From Gemmatimonas sp. (lineage in GTDB: Bacteria; Gemmatimonadota; Gemmatimonadetes; Gemmatimonadales; Gemmatimonadaceae): a stretch of DNA of 64,000 bases. Positions 36,614 through 44,972 of the stretch are shown one piece after another (position 1 is the first letter of the stretch; the number at the start of each line of letters is the position of its first letter). The stretch covers positions 56,584 to 120,583 of the forward strand of contig NZ_JAJTHI010000032.1 of NCBI RefSeq assembly GCF_021298855.1. The letters are read 5' to 3'. Both the position numbers and the translations under genes were made by a program. The notes beneath the pieces are model-generated. The model had not been told where the DNA came from, did not search any database, and saw only the letters and a list, made by a program, of their open reading frames with translations.

Positions 36614-37642
36614 ATGTCCGCCATCGACAGCGCCCCCACCACCGAAGACTCGCTCGAGGCCCGCCTCGCCGCTCCCGACGAGGAAACCATTGCGGCCCTC
36701 GAGCAGCTCGACGGCGACATCGTCATTCTGGGTGCTGGCGGCAAAATGGGCCCCACGGTTGCACACATGGCCCGCCGTGCTCTCCACGATCGCACACGGC
36801 GCGTGATCGCGGTGTCCCGGTTCAGCGATGCCACCGCCGCCGCCCAGCTCGAGGCGCACGGTGTGGAGGTCATCCGCGCCGACCTCGCCGATCCGCGCGC
36901 CGTGGCGATGCTTCCCGACGCACCGAACATGATCTGGATGGCCGGGCAGAAGTTCGGCACTGCCGGTGATCCGGTGGGCACATGGACGCACAACGTGGTG
37001 GCCAGCGTGCACGCGGCCGAGCGGTATGCACAGAGCCGCATCGTCTGCTTCTCCACCGGCAACGTGTATGGCCGGTCACTGGTGGCGCGCGGCGGGTCGC
37101 AGGAGGGTGATGCGCTGGTGCCCGACGGCGAGTACGCCGCCAGCACCATCGGCCGCGAGCGCGCATTCGAGAGTGTCGCGCGACGCAGTGGCTCACCGTT
37201 GCTGCTGTATCGTCTCTTCTACGCGTGCGACCTGCGCTACGGGGTGGTCACCGAAATCGCGCGCCGCGTGCTCGAGGGTGAACCCGTGGACGTGACGACG
37301 GGTTGGGTGAACGTGATCTGGCAGGGGGACGCCAATCGTCTCGCCTTGCGCGGGCTGCTGGTGGCCAACAATCCGGCGCTGGCGCTCAACGTGTCCGGCC
37401 CCATGGTGCGCGTACGGGAGTTGGCCGAGCGTATCGGCCGGCGCGCTGGTATCGCGCCCCGGCTCGTCGGCGAAGAGCAACCGGATGCGCTCATCGGCAA
37501 CGTGGACCGGCTCGCCGAGTACCTGCCGTACACCGCGCTGCCGCTCGACACCCTCTGTGCCTGGGCGGTTGCGTGGGTACGGCAGGGCGGGCGTCTGCTG
37601 GCCAAACCCACGAAGTTCGAGGTGCGCGATGGCCGCTTCTGA
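36614..37642 (+). CDS. NAD-dependent epimerase/dehydratase (extended SDR)
   Basis: 342 residues. Residues ~34-60 hold the nucleotide-binding ILGAGGKMG. The usual active-site YxxxK is not clear: the position after VPDG reads EYAASTIGRE, with Thr where Lys is expected. The C-terminal half is typical of sugar-nucleotide or sugar-acid SDRs. It overlaps the DHDPS-like gene by 14 nt, so the two act together. Substrate unknown; a sugar-acid catabolic step is a reasonable guess. Confidence 0.8.
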   Translation: MSAIDSAPTTEDSLEARLAAPDEETIAALEQLDGDIVILGAGGKMGPTVAHMARRALHDRTRRVIAVSRFSDATAAAQLEAHGVEVIRADLADPRAVAMLPDAPNMIWMAGQKFGTAGDPVGTWTHNVVASVHAAERYAQSRIVCFSTGNVYGRSLVARGGSQEGDALVPDGEYAASTIGRERAFESVARRSGSPLLLYRLFYACDLRYGVVTEIARRVLEGEPVDVTTGWVNVIWQGDANRLALRGLLVANNPALALNVSGPMVRVRELAERIGRRAGIAPRLVGEEQPDALIGNVDRLAEYLPYTALPLDTLCAWAVAWVRQGGRLLAKPTKFEVRDGRF

Positions 37643-38705
37643 AAGCGCCGGGTTCAACGTGCGCGCGCACCTGCAGGCCGGGCACGTGATTCCGGCGCAC
37701 CCGCTGGCGCTCACGCCCGCACGAGACATGGACGAGCGGCATCAGCAGGCGCTCACCCGCTACTACGTGGCGGCGGGGGCCGGCGGCATGGCGGTGGGAG
37801 TACACACCACGGGCTTCCCCATTCACGACGCGAAGATCGGGCTTTATCGCCCGGTGCTCGAACTCGCCGCCGCCACCGCCGACGCCGCCTTGGCCACCGC
37901 GCCGCGCCCGTTCGTACGCGTGGCGGGGCTCATTGGTGATACCGCGCAGGCGCTGCGCGAGGCCCAGATCGCGCTGGCCCTGGGCTATCACTGCGGCCTG
38001 CTCTCGCTGGGGGCGTGGCGTGACGCCAGCGACGACGCCATCCTCGCGCACTGCCGGCGCGTGGCCGACGCCATCCCGCTGTTCGGCTTCTACCTGCAGC
38101 CGGCGGTGGGCGGGCGGCGGCTGGGCTACGCCTTCTGGCGCGAGTTCGCGGAGATTGCCAACGTGGTGGCCATCAAGGTGGCCCCGTTCGATCGCTACGC
38201 CACGCTCGACGTGGTGCGCGCACTCGCCGACGCCGGGCGCGACGACATCGCGCTGTACACCGGCAACGACGACGCCATCGTGGCCGATCTCGTGACCGAC
38301 ATCCCCGTCACGAGTGGTGGCCGCGCCTACACGCGGCACTTCGTGGGTGGACTACTGGGCCAATGGGCGGTGTGGACCCGCACGGCGGTCACGATGCTTG
38401 CGGAGATCAAGGCGTGGCGTGCGAGTGGGAGTAATGCCATGCCGCGTGAGTGGCTCACCCGCGGCGCGGCGCTCACCATGGCGAATGCCGTGATCTTCGA
38501 TGCGGCGAACGGCTATACCGGCTGCCTGCCGGGCATTCTGGACATCCTGCGACGGCAGGGGCTCGTGCGCGGCACCTGGACGTACGACACGCACGAACGG
38601 CTGTCACCGGGGCAGGCGGAGATGCTGGCGCGATTGCCCGTGCTGTATCCCGAACTCACGGACGATGCGTTCGTGGCCGAGCATCGGGATAGCTGGCTGG
38701 GTTAG
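37629..38705 (+). CDS. Dihydrodipicolinate synthase/N-acetylneuraminate lyase family aldolase
   Basis: 358 residues from the ATG inside the end of the SDR gene. A class I aldolase barrel with the Schiff-base Lys at about residue 183 in VVAIKVAPFDRY. It is longer than true DapA (~290) and the substrate loops differ, so it is probably a lyase or dehydratase acting on a keto-sugar acid, paired with the SDR. It ends at an inverted repeat. Confidence 0.82.
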   Translation: MAASESAGFNVRAHLQAGHVIPAHPLALTPARDMDERHQQALTRYYVAAGAGGMAVGVHTTGFPIHDAKIGLYRPVLELAAATADAALATAPRPFVRVAGLIGDTAQALREAQIALALGYHCGLLSLGAWRDASDDAILAHCRRVADAIPLFGFYLQPAVGGRRLGYAFWREFAEIANVVAIKVAPFDRYATLDVVRALADAGRDDIALYTGNDDAIVADLVTDIPVTSGGRAYTRHFVGGLLGQWAVWTRTAVTMLAEIKAWRASGSNAMPREWLTRGAALTMANAVIFDAANGYTGCLPGILDILRRQGLVRGTWTYDTHERLSPGQAEMLARLPVLYPELTDDAFVAEHRDSWLG

Positions 38706-38712
38706 GGAGACT

Positions 38713-38802
38713 GCTCGTCGGAGGCGCAGAGCCGCGGAGGCACGAAGAACAGTAGTGGTTGTCTCCGTGCCTCCGAGGCTCCGAGGCCTCCCCCGAGTTG
38801 CT
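38713..38802. repeat. Imperfect inverted repeat sharing GCTCGTCGGAGG with the copy at 20814
   Basis: The left half GCTCGTCGGAGGCGCAGAG...CGGAGGCACGAAG pairs with CTCCGTGCCTCCGAGGCTCCGAGGCCTCC on the right. It sits in the convergent gap between the aldolase and the hypothetical gene that follows, overlapping the latter's stop by about one base. Confidence 0.75.
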
Positions 38803-39302
38803 CAACCCACCTGAGGCAGCAGCCGAGCGTGCCAGCTGGCACCGGCCGGCTTCTCGAACTCGCGGCGCCAAGCACCGACGGTGACCACCGTGGGATCGAA
38901 CACGTGGGTATCGGCGTGAATCGTGCCCGCCGCGCCAGCCGCGCGGAAGGCGGGCCGACCGGCCATCGCCACGGCGCCGTACGCGTCACGCCAATACACC
39001 GCGCCAGTGCCCACCATCGAGGTACCGAGCTGCGCCTCGAGCGCGCGCAATGCGTGAAAGAGGGCATCGATGGAGCAGCCGGAGGCGTTGCTGGCGGCTT
39101 CGTCCACGCCTATGGCGAGGAAGCGATCGTCGCGCCAGTCGCGCGCGCAGACCAGCGGCACCCCGTGTGCCCGCCACTGCTGCAGATGGGCGTCCACGCT
39201 CGACAACAGCACAGCGGCGGCGGCCCCCGTGATGGGAGCCGCCGCCGCAAAGACCCACACGCGCGCCTCGTCCGGCAGCGCGTCGAACGGAATGATCGGC
39301 AT
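38802..39302 (-). CDS. Conserved hypothetical protein, type often misnamed ABC transporter ATPase
   Basis: 166 residues from ATG 39302. It has no P-loop. The recognisable core is HLQQWRAHGVPL...DDRFLAIGVDE...NASGCSIDALFHALR...LGTSM, a pattern shared by a short Bacteroidota/Gemmatimonadota family that databases often label ABC transporter ATPase without basis. Function unknown. A TAAACTGC box lies 3 nt before the ATG, inside the 3' end of the SPFH gene. Confidence 0.7.
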   Translation of the reverse strand: MPIIPFDALPDEARVWVFAAAAPITGAAAAVLLSSVDAHLQQWRAHGVPLVCARDWRDDRFLAIGVDEAASNASGCSIDALFHALRALEAQLGTSMVGTGAVYWRDAYGAVAMAGRPAFRAAGAAGTIHADTHVFDPTVVTVGAWRREFEKPAGASWHARLLPQVG

Positions 39303-39310
39303 GCCGCAGT

Positions 39311-40282
39311 TTACGGGTTCTTCGTCGTCCCCGGCAACTGCATCATGGGCATCGCCCCACCCGTCACCTGCGGCATCTGCCCGTTCCACCGCTTCGCCAT
39401 TTCGTACTGCACCAGCGTGTTGGTGATGCTGCGCGAGAGCAGGTCGTTGGCCTTGGCCTGCGCTTCGGCCTCGGTGAGAATGGCCTTGGCACGCCCCGCC
39501 GCCTTGATGCTGTCGCCCTGCGCCTGGAACGTGTTCTTCTGCAGTTCGTTCTGGGCCGTGAGCGCCTGTTGCGACATGACGTTCTTGAGCGAGATGGCGT
39601 CCATGACGGCCTTGGGCGCCCGGAACTCGTTGAGCGTGAACTGCCGCACGGCAATGCCATAGGGGTCCAGCCGCTTCTGCAGCGCCGCCTGCGTCCGCGT
39701 GACCGTCTCGGCCTTCTTGGGGCCGAGAATGTCGGCGATCATCTCCTGCCCCACCGTTTCCTGCAGCGACTGCCGGATGGCCTGCTTGATGAAGCCATGG
39801 GAAATGGTCTGCACGTCGGTGCGGAACGTCTGGTAGAGTGCCGGCACCTTGGCCCCTTCCAGCTCGAACGACATGGACACGTCGAGCGACAACGGCTGCC
39901 CCTCGATGGAATTCACGTTGATCTCGTCGTTCCCCGGTGAGCCCTCGGTGCTTTCCCGCGTGAGCACCAGCGTCTGCATGAACGTGGGATACTCCTGAAT
40001 GGCCGTGAAGAGCGGATTGCGCAGGTGGAACCCCGGGCCGAGCGGCTTGGGATCCACGCCACCGCCGGCCCGGTTGATCACGATGCCCACGTGCCCCGGC
40101 TCGATGTAGGCGATGGTCGGGCGCAGCAGCAGGATCGCGGCCAGCAGTGCCGCCGCCGCGAGGCCGAGCTTCTTGAACACACCGCCGCCCTCACCGCCGC
40201 CGCCCGACTGCAGCGAATTGCGCACGGAGTTCTCGAACGAGTACTTCAACTCTTCGATCTTGTCGTCAACCGATCTGGCCAT
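39311..40282 (-). CDS. SPFH/band-7 (prohibitin-like) membrane protein
   Basis: 323 residues. One N-terminal transmembrane segment (GLAAAALLAAILLL, about 39-53) is followed by an SPFH domain (YIEPGHVGIVINRAGGG...GPGFHLRNPL), a long alpha-helical segment (AAGRAKAILTEAEAQAKAND) and a Met/Pro-rich tail. Such proteins form ring or cage assemblies in the inner membrane, often around FtsH-type proteases. It overlaps the 86-residue zinc-ribbon gene upstream by 17 nt. Confidence 0.9.
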   Translation of the reverse strand: MARSVDDKIEELKYSFENSVRNSLQSGGGGEGGGVFKKLGLAAAALLAAILLLRPTIAYIEPGHVGIVINRAGGGVDPKPLGPGFHLRNPLFTAIQEYPTFMQTLVLTRESTEGSPGNDEINVNSIEGQPLSLDVSMSFELEGAKVPALYQTFRTDVQTISHGFIKQAIRQSLQETVGQEMIADILGPKKAETVTRTQAALQKRLDPYGIAVRQFTLNEFRAPKAVMDAISLKNVMSQQALTAQNELQKNTFQAQGDSIKAAGRAKAILTEAEAQAKANDLLSRSITNTLVQYEMAKRWNGQMPQVTGGAMPMMQLPGTTKNP

Positions 40283-40526
40283 GGACTGCTTCCTTGTAGC
40301 AATGAGGACACAGGGATTCGCCCGTGGGAAGTCGCACGAGATCGGCTTCCGGTTGGAGCCCGTGCACGGGACAGGTCAACTCCGCCTGCTTGTCGATGCG
40401 CTTGCGGTTGGCCGACTGACGGAGGCGCCGGCCTACCGGGGTGATCCCCAGCGCGGTGACGAAAATCGTCCCCACCACCGCCACCAGGGCGATGAAGAGG
40501 ACGGTCTCGAGGATGATCACGTTCAT
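40266..40526 (-). CDS. Small membrane-anchored zinc-ribbon-like protein
   Basis: 86 residues: an N-terminal transmembrane segment (ILETVLFIALVAVVGTIFVTAL), a basic stretch (RRLRQSANRKR), then TCPVHG...LCPHCYKEA, a four-ligand Cys/His zinc-ribbon-like end. Function unknown. It is coupled to the SPFH gene by a 17-nt overlap, which suggests a partner role. A TAGGTTCT box sits 5 nt before ATG. Confidence 0.7.
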   Translation of the reverse strand: MNVIILETVLFIALVAVVGTIFVTALGITPVGRRLRQSANRKRIDKQAELTCPVHGLQPEADLVRLPTGESLCPHCYKEAVHGQIG

Positions 40527-40531
40527 GTACT

Positions 40532-40539
40532 AGAACCTA
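40532..40539 (-). promoter_or_regulatory. Promoter-like box (TAGGTTCT) 5 nt before an ATG
   Basis: Minus strand CGTAGGTTCT, then AGTAC, then ATG at 40526; no Shine-Dalgarno. It would give a leaderless message for the zinc-ribbon/SPFH pair. Confidence 0.35.
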
Positions 40540-40605
40540 CGATTGACGCGCGAAAAGGTGTCAAAGTGCGACACGCGCCGGCAAAGTTTCCAACAACGAG
40601 AACGT

Positions 40606-41988
40606 TCAGCCAGCCAGCGCACCCAGTTCGAAGCGCAGCATGGACTCCAGCGAGGGGTGCCGCCAGCGGAAACCGTGGCGCTGCAGCACCCCCGGCACCA
40701 CACGCTGGCTCGCGAGCACGGTGCTGTCGGCCATCTCGCGTCCCAGAGCGATCCGCAGCGCAAAGGCCGGGGCCGGGGCCAGCGCCGGACGCGACAGCAC
40801 ACGGGCCAGCACCCGCGTGAACTCGGCGTTGGTGACCGCCTCCGGCGCCACGAGGTTCACGGGGCCGGCAATGTCATCGCGCATGAGGCAGAAATGCATG
40901 GCGCCGATGTGGTCGTCGAGGGCGATGGGGCTCACCCACTGGGAGCCGTCGCCCAGCGGCCCGCCAAGCCCCAGCCGGAAGAGCGGGGCCTGCTTGGCCA
41001 GCGCGCCGCCAGCCGCGCCCTGCACGATACCGGTACGCAGGTGCACAACCCGAATGCCGGCCCCGGCGGCCGGTTCGGTAGCCCCCTCCCACGCGCGGCC
41101 AACTTCAGCCAGATAGTCGCTGCCGAAGCGGCTCTGTTCGTCGAGCACATCGTTGCCGCGCGAGCCGTACACCCCAACGGCCGACCCACTCAGCAGCACG
41201 CGCGGCTTGCGCGACAATCCGGCCAGAGTGTGCGCCAGCAGCGACGTGCCCTCCACCCGGCTGTCGCGAATGGCCCGCCGGTGCGCGTCGCTCCAGCGCT
41301 CGGCGATGCTCGCGCCCGCGAGATGAATGACGGCGTCGACCCCTTCGAGGGCCGCCGGGTCGAGCGTCCCGCGCGCGGGATTCCAGCTGATGTCCACCAC
41401 CCCCGGCTGTACGGGGCCGCGCCCGATGCGCAGCACCTCGTGCCCGCCGGTGCTGAGGAACGCGGCCAGCTGGGAGCCAATGAAGCCGGTCGCCCCGGTA
41501 ATCGCGACGCGCAGGCGCGGCCGCGCCGCGAATTCGGCATGACGCTCGAGGTCGCCAACCGTGACCGCGTGACGGTAGGCGAAGACCCGGGCCAGCGTGC
41601 TGTCGGCGAAGCGGCCGGCGATCGCGTCGCCGAGGGCACCCAACGGCAGCTCGTAGCGGATGTGGTCATCGAGCACACTCGCGTGCTCACCGTCCGGTTC
41701 GAACGCGTGCGTATGCACCCACGAGCGAAACGGCCCCTCGAGCATCACGTCACGAAACTGCCGGTTCTCGAGGTAATCCCGGTGTTCGAGGTGCCACGTG
41801 GTGGGCACTGGTCCGGTGTGCACCCGGAGTTCCACACGGGCGCCATCACGAATGCCGCCCACGTGCGACACCACCTCGGGGCGATCCCATGGTGGTGACA
41901 GTCGCAGGAACGCACCCGGGCGCTCGTGCCATGCGAACAGTTGCGTCACCGGCACCGGCACGCGTACCCGCTTGCGAAACTCCGCCAT
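40606..41988 (-). CDS. TIGR01777-family epimerase with N-terminal SRPBCC domain
   Basis: 460 residues from ATG 41988, which overlaps the alkA stop by one base (TGATG). Residues ~1-150 are a START/SRPBCC-like cyclase domain (FAWHERPGAFLRLSPPW), and ~155-460 are the YfcH-type SDR with ITGATGFIGSQL. The family is conserved but its reaction is unknown. The fused form is common in this group of bacteria. Confidence 0.88.
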   Translation of the reverse strand: MAEFRKRVRVPVPVTQLFAWHERPGAFLRLSPPWDRPEVVSHVGGIRDGARVELRVHTGPVPTTWHLEHRDYLENRQFRDVMLEGPFRSWVHTHAFEPDGEHASVLDDHIRYELPLGALGDAIAGRFADSTLARVFAYRHAVTVGDLERHAEFAARPRLRVAITGATGFIGSQLAAFLSTGGHEVLRIGRGPVQPGVVDISWNPARGTLDPAALEGVDAVIHLAGASIAERWSDAHRRAIRDSRVEGTSLLAHTLAGLSRKPRVLLSGSAVGVYGSRGNDVLDEQSRFGSDYLAEVGRAWEGATEPAAGAGIRVVHLRTGIVQGAAGGALAKQAPLFRLGLGGPLGDGSQWVSPIALDDHIGAMHFCLMRDDIAGPVNLVAPEAVTNAEFTRVLARVLSRPALAPAPAFALRIALGREMADSTVLASQRVVPGVLQRHGFRWRHPSLESMLRFELGALAG

Positions 41989-42659
41989 CACCAGCCTCCG
42001 GCATCCTCCAGATCCAGCACACGCCAACAGTACCAACTGGCAACGCTCGCCCACGGACGCCAGTTCCGCGCCAGGCGGGTGAGTCGCGCCGCGTCCGGGA
42101 GGGTGCGCGTGCGGTAGATGCGCTGCGCCCCCTTTCGTACCCCCAGGTCGAGCACCGGGAGCACATCGGGCCGGCCGAGGCGGAACATGAGGAACATCTG
42201 CGCGGTCCACGGACCGATGCCTCGCACGGGCACGAGCGCATCGATCACCGCCTCGTCAGCCATGGTGTCCAGCGCGTCGAGGGGCAGGCGTCCATCCACC
42301 ACGTGCGTGGCAAGGTCGCGTATCGCCCGTTGCTTGGCCGTGGACAGCCCGCAGCCACGCAGCGCGTCCTCGTGGAGTGCCAGCACGGAGTGCGGGTCGG
42401 GCGCTTGCGCGTCACCGCCCACCAGCGCGGCAAAACGGCCGTGAATCGTGGCGGCGGCGCTGCCGCTCAACTGCTGGTAGATGATGTTTCGGACGAGGTG
42501 CCCGAAGTGCGAGCCTTCGCGCCGCGGCAGCAGGGTGCAGGCGCCCACGGCGTCAATGGCGGCTGCCATGCGCGGATCCTGGGCGGCCAGCTCCCGTTCC
42601 GCCTGCCGCAGCCGCGCGCGGGTCAGCGCGCTGACACCGACCCGTGATGATGCGGGCAC
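41988..42659 (-). CDS. alkA: DNA-3-methyladenine glycosylase II (HhH-GPD, AlkA type)
   Basis: 223 residues from a GTG at 42659. The helix-hairpin-helix-GPD motif is VRGIGPWTAQMFLMFRLGRPDVLPVLD with the catalytic Asp at its end. There is no iron-sulfur cluster loop. It excises alkylated purines. It starts 1 nt after the stop of the upstream secreted protein gene, and ends overlapping the TIGR01777 gene; the grouping looks positional rather than functional. Confidence 0.9.
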   Translation of the reverse strand: MPASSRVGVSALTRARLRQAERELAAQDPRMAAAIDAVGACTLLPRREGSHFGHLVRNIIYQQLSGSAAATIHGRFAALVGGDAQAPDPHSVLALHEDALRGCGLSTAKQRAIRDLATHVVDGRLPLDALDTMADEAVIDALVPVRGIGPWTAQMFLMFRLGRPDVLPVLDLGVRKGAQRIYRTRTLPDAARLTRLARNWRPWASVASWYCWRVLDLEDAGGW

Positions 42660-42660
42660 G

Positions 42661-43245
42661 TCACATGCTCGCGCTGAACATGATGTGCGCCTTGGGCGTA
42701 CCCGGCAGCATGAGCCACGGTTTCGAGTCCGACGGCACGGTGCTCAACCCCGTCGTCGCCGCCGTGGCGAAGGGCACGTACACCACGAACAGCGTGCGAC
42801 CGCCCTTCACCGTGCCCGTCGCGGCGTCGTAGCTCTGCGCGAAGATCTGATACAGCGCCGCTGGTGCGGTGGGCATCTTGATCTTTCCGCCCTTCACCTC
42901 GGCAAAGCGCACCGTATCCACCTGCGCCCCCTTCACCCCCTGCGCGCGCAGGGCGCGTCCGCGCGCCATGAACGGCTCCATCGTGTCGGCATAGCAGGAG
43001 ACGTGGAACTGCTCTTCCGCCGGGTCATCGGCGAGGCACAACATGCCGTTCTTCACCGGACGGAGCAGTTCCAGCTTGCCCGCCGTGCGGTAGCCCATGA
43101 CGCCGGCCCCGTCGCGCATCTCCTTGGGGAGGGGCAGGACCGCCGCCGCGAGCTGTTCGGTCACAGCCGGCGTTGGCTGGGCCGCCAGCGAGCTGACCAT
43201 GGTCACGAGGCCCACCAACGCGGCGGGGAGGGAGCGAACGTACAT
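42661..43245 (-). CDS. Secreted hypothetical protein
   Basis: 194 residues with a signal peptide (LPAALVGLVTMVSSLAAQP) and CTGGAGACG giving a GGAG ribosome site before ATG. Mature part is mixed alpha/beta with two Cys (MLCLADDP and VSCYADTM) that could form a disulfide. I do not recognise a family. It is the first gene of a unit with alkA and the TIGR01777 gene. Confidence 0.7.
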   Translation of the reverse strand: MYVRSLPAALVGLVTMVSSLAAQPTPAVTEQLAAAVLPLPKEMRDGAGVMGYRTAGKLELLRPVKNGMLCLADDPAEEQFHVSCYADTMEPFMARGRALRAQGVKGAQVDTVRFAEVKGGKIKMPTAPAALYQIFAQSYDAATGTVKGGRTLFVVYVPFATAATTGLSTVPSDSKPWLMLPGTPKAHIMFSASM

Positions 43246-43410
43246 CGGGCGTCTCCAGTGGAGGGGCAGCGGGCCTCACGTTCCGGCGCGGGTGTTCGCC
43301 GCAAACGCCGAGGGCGCGAGCGTGGAACAGACTGCCCCCAAGATGGGGCTCCGCCAGGCGGGTGTCACGCCTGCCACGCGATTCGCGCCGTGGCCGCTGC
43401 GCTGCCGGCG

Positions 43411-44832
43411 TCAGCGGAGTGACAGGGGCAGCTGGAGGATGAACGTCGCCCCCTTGCCCGCCACCGACCTGATGTCGACGCGGCCATGCAGGGCCTCGAG
43501 GTTCCGGCGCACCACATCCAGCCCGACGCCACGGCCGGAGATGTCGGTGACCTGCTCGGCCGTGGAAAAGCCCGGCGCGAAGATGAGGTTGAAGACCCCG
43601 ACGTCCCCCAGACGCGACTCGCTGTCCAGCAGCCCACGCTCGATGGCCCGCCGGACAATGCGTTCCCGTTGCAGGCCACGACCGTCGTCGCTGAGCTCCA
43701 ACCCGATGTGGCCGGGCGTCCGATAGGCGCGCAGGCGTATCACGCCGGGGAGCGGTTTGCCATGCGCCATACGCTCGGCGGGCGGCTCGATCCCGTGGTC
43801 CACCGCATTCCGCACCATGTGGACCAGCAGCGCGCCGAGCCGGTCCACCATCGTGCGATGGATCTCGACCTCATCGCCCTCGGCGACGAACTTCACCGGC
43901 TTCCCGACCTTCGTGGCGGTGTCGCGCACCACGCGGGCGAGCTTCTGGAACACCGGCCCCAGTGGCACCATGCGCAGCGACCGCGACAGATCCTGCAACT
44001 CGCGGACGATCGTACTGGTGTGCGTGACCTTGCGGAGCAGCGCGTACTGGGGACTGTCGCCAACCGCCCCCTCGCCGGCGATCAGGGATTGCGCGATCAT
44101 GGACTGTGCGGTCACCAGCTCGTCCACGAGGTCGGTGAGGCGGTCGAACCGATCGATCCGGATGCGGATCGTGGATTCCTCGGCCTCCGCCCCCGCCTCG
44201 GCAACGTCGCCCGCGATTACGGCCGGAAAAACCCCGTCGGCGGGACCGTGCAGCGGTACCGGTTCGGTGTCGACCGCCCGCAGCGGCACGTAACTGGCGA
44301 GCGCCTCGAGCAGCGCGAAGTAGCCCTCCGGAACCGGCAGACGCCCGTCGCCATGGAGGGCGCGCGCGACCACCGCGAAGAGCGACTTGAGCATGTCAGC
44401 GGACTGCAGCGCCAGGTCGGCGCACCCCCGCGAGAAGGCGATCTCCCGGTCGCGCACGCGGCTCAGCAGCGACTCGGCGTCATGTGCGCACGCGGTAATG
44501 CGCGCCAACCCCAAGAAGCCCGACGTCCCCTTCACGGTGTGAAAGGCGCGGAACACCCGGTTCACCGCCTCCGTATCCGACGGGTTCCCCTCGAGAGCCA
44601 GCAACGCCGCTTCCGCGTGTGCGACGCACTCGCGGCCTTCTTCGAGGAACTCAGCGAGCAGGTCGCGATCGATGTCGTCGGCCAGGCATTCGATCACCGC
44701 GCTGCCGTCGCGATCGGCGAGGTGGGGGGCGTGAGGCAGCTCCGGACCGGCAACCTCCGGCGGCATCGGCCGCGTGGCCGCGTCGTCGAGAGGGTGAGGC
44801 GGCATTGGCTGTGACAGCGCGAAGACGGGCAT
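43411..44832 (-). CDS. cheA: CheA-type chemotaxis histidine kinase lacking P2 and CheW-like domains
   Basis: 473 residues, far shorter than usual CheA (650-750). An Hpt (P1) domain carries the phosphorylated His at about residue 98 in AFHTVKGTSGFLGL. A short linker replaces P2. The dimerisation helices (FDRLTDLVDELVTAQS) and HATPase follow, with HMVRNAVDHGIE (N box), LSDDGRGL (G1) and APGFSTAEQVTDISGRGVGLDVV (F and G2). The protein ends directly after GKGATFILQLPLSLR, where the CheW-like P5 domain normally begins. A sigma-28-like promoter lies just upstream. Confidence 0.88.
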   Translation of the reverse strand: MPVFALSQPMPPHPLDDAATRPMPPEVAGPELPHAPHLADRDGSAVIECLADDIDRDLLAEFLEEGRECVAHAEAALLALEGNPSDTEAVNRVFRAFHTVKGTSGFLGLARITACAHDAESLLSRVRDREIAFSRGCADLALQSADMLKSLFAVVARALHGDGRLPVPEGYFALLEALASYVPLRAVDTEPVPLHGPADGVFPAVIAGDVAEAGAEAEESTIRIRIDRFDRLTDLVDELVTAQSMIAQSLIAGEGAVGDSPQYALLRKVTHTSTIVRELQDLSRSLRMVPLGPVFQKLARVVRDTATKVGKPVKFVAEGDEVEIHRTMVDRLGALLVHMVRNAVDHGIEPPAERMAHGKPLPGVIRLRAYRTPGHIGLELSDDGRGLQRERIVRRAIERGLLDSESRLGDVGVFNLIFAPGFSTAEQVTDISGRGVGLDVVRRNLEALHGRVDIRSVAGKGATFILQLPLSLR

Positions 44833-44867
44833 TGGGCGGCGGCGGGGGCAAACGGGGTCCGTGGGGA

Positions 44868-44895
44868 GTATCGGCTCCTCCCGCGCCCATGTTTA
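44868..44895 (-). promoter_or_regulatory. Sigma-28-like promoter before cheA
   Basis: Minus strand TAAACATG, 12 nt, GCCGATAC. The -10 matches GCCGATAA at 7 of 8 positions; the spacer is 1 nt longer than the usual 11. Predicted start is about 30 nt before ATG. Confidence 0.5.
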
Positions 44896-44972
44896 CTGAA
44901 ACGGCACGTCAGGGCCGCCGTGCGGCATGGTGGGGTCCAGCGTGCGCATCGCCGGCGGTGGACCCGACGCGA

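Noticed and set aside
38802..39302. ABC transporter ATPase
   Set aside because: Database-style label for this family; the protein has no Walker A, signature or Walker B motif.
43246..43410. Possible riboswitch in the gap between cheA and the secreted protein gene
   Set aside because: Only two or three short GC hairpins are visible (for example GCCCC...GGGGC near 43334); no conserved aptamer core could be matched.
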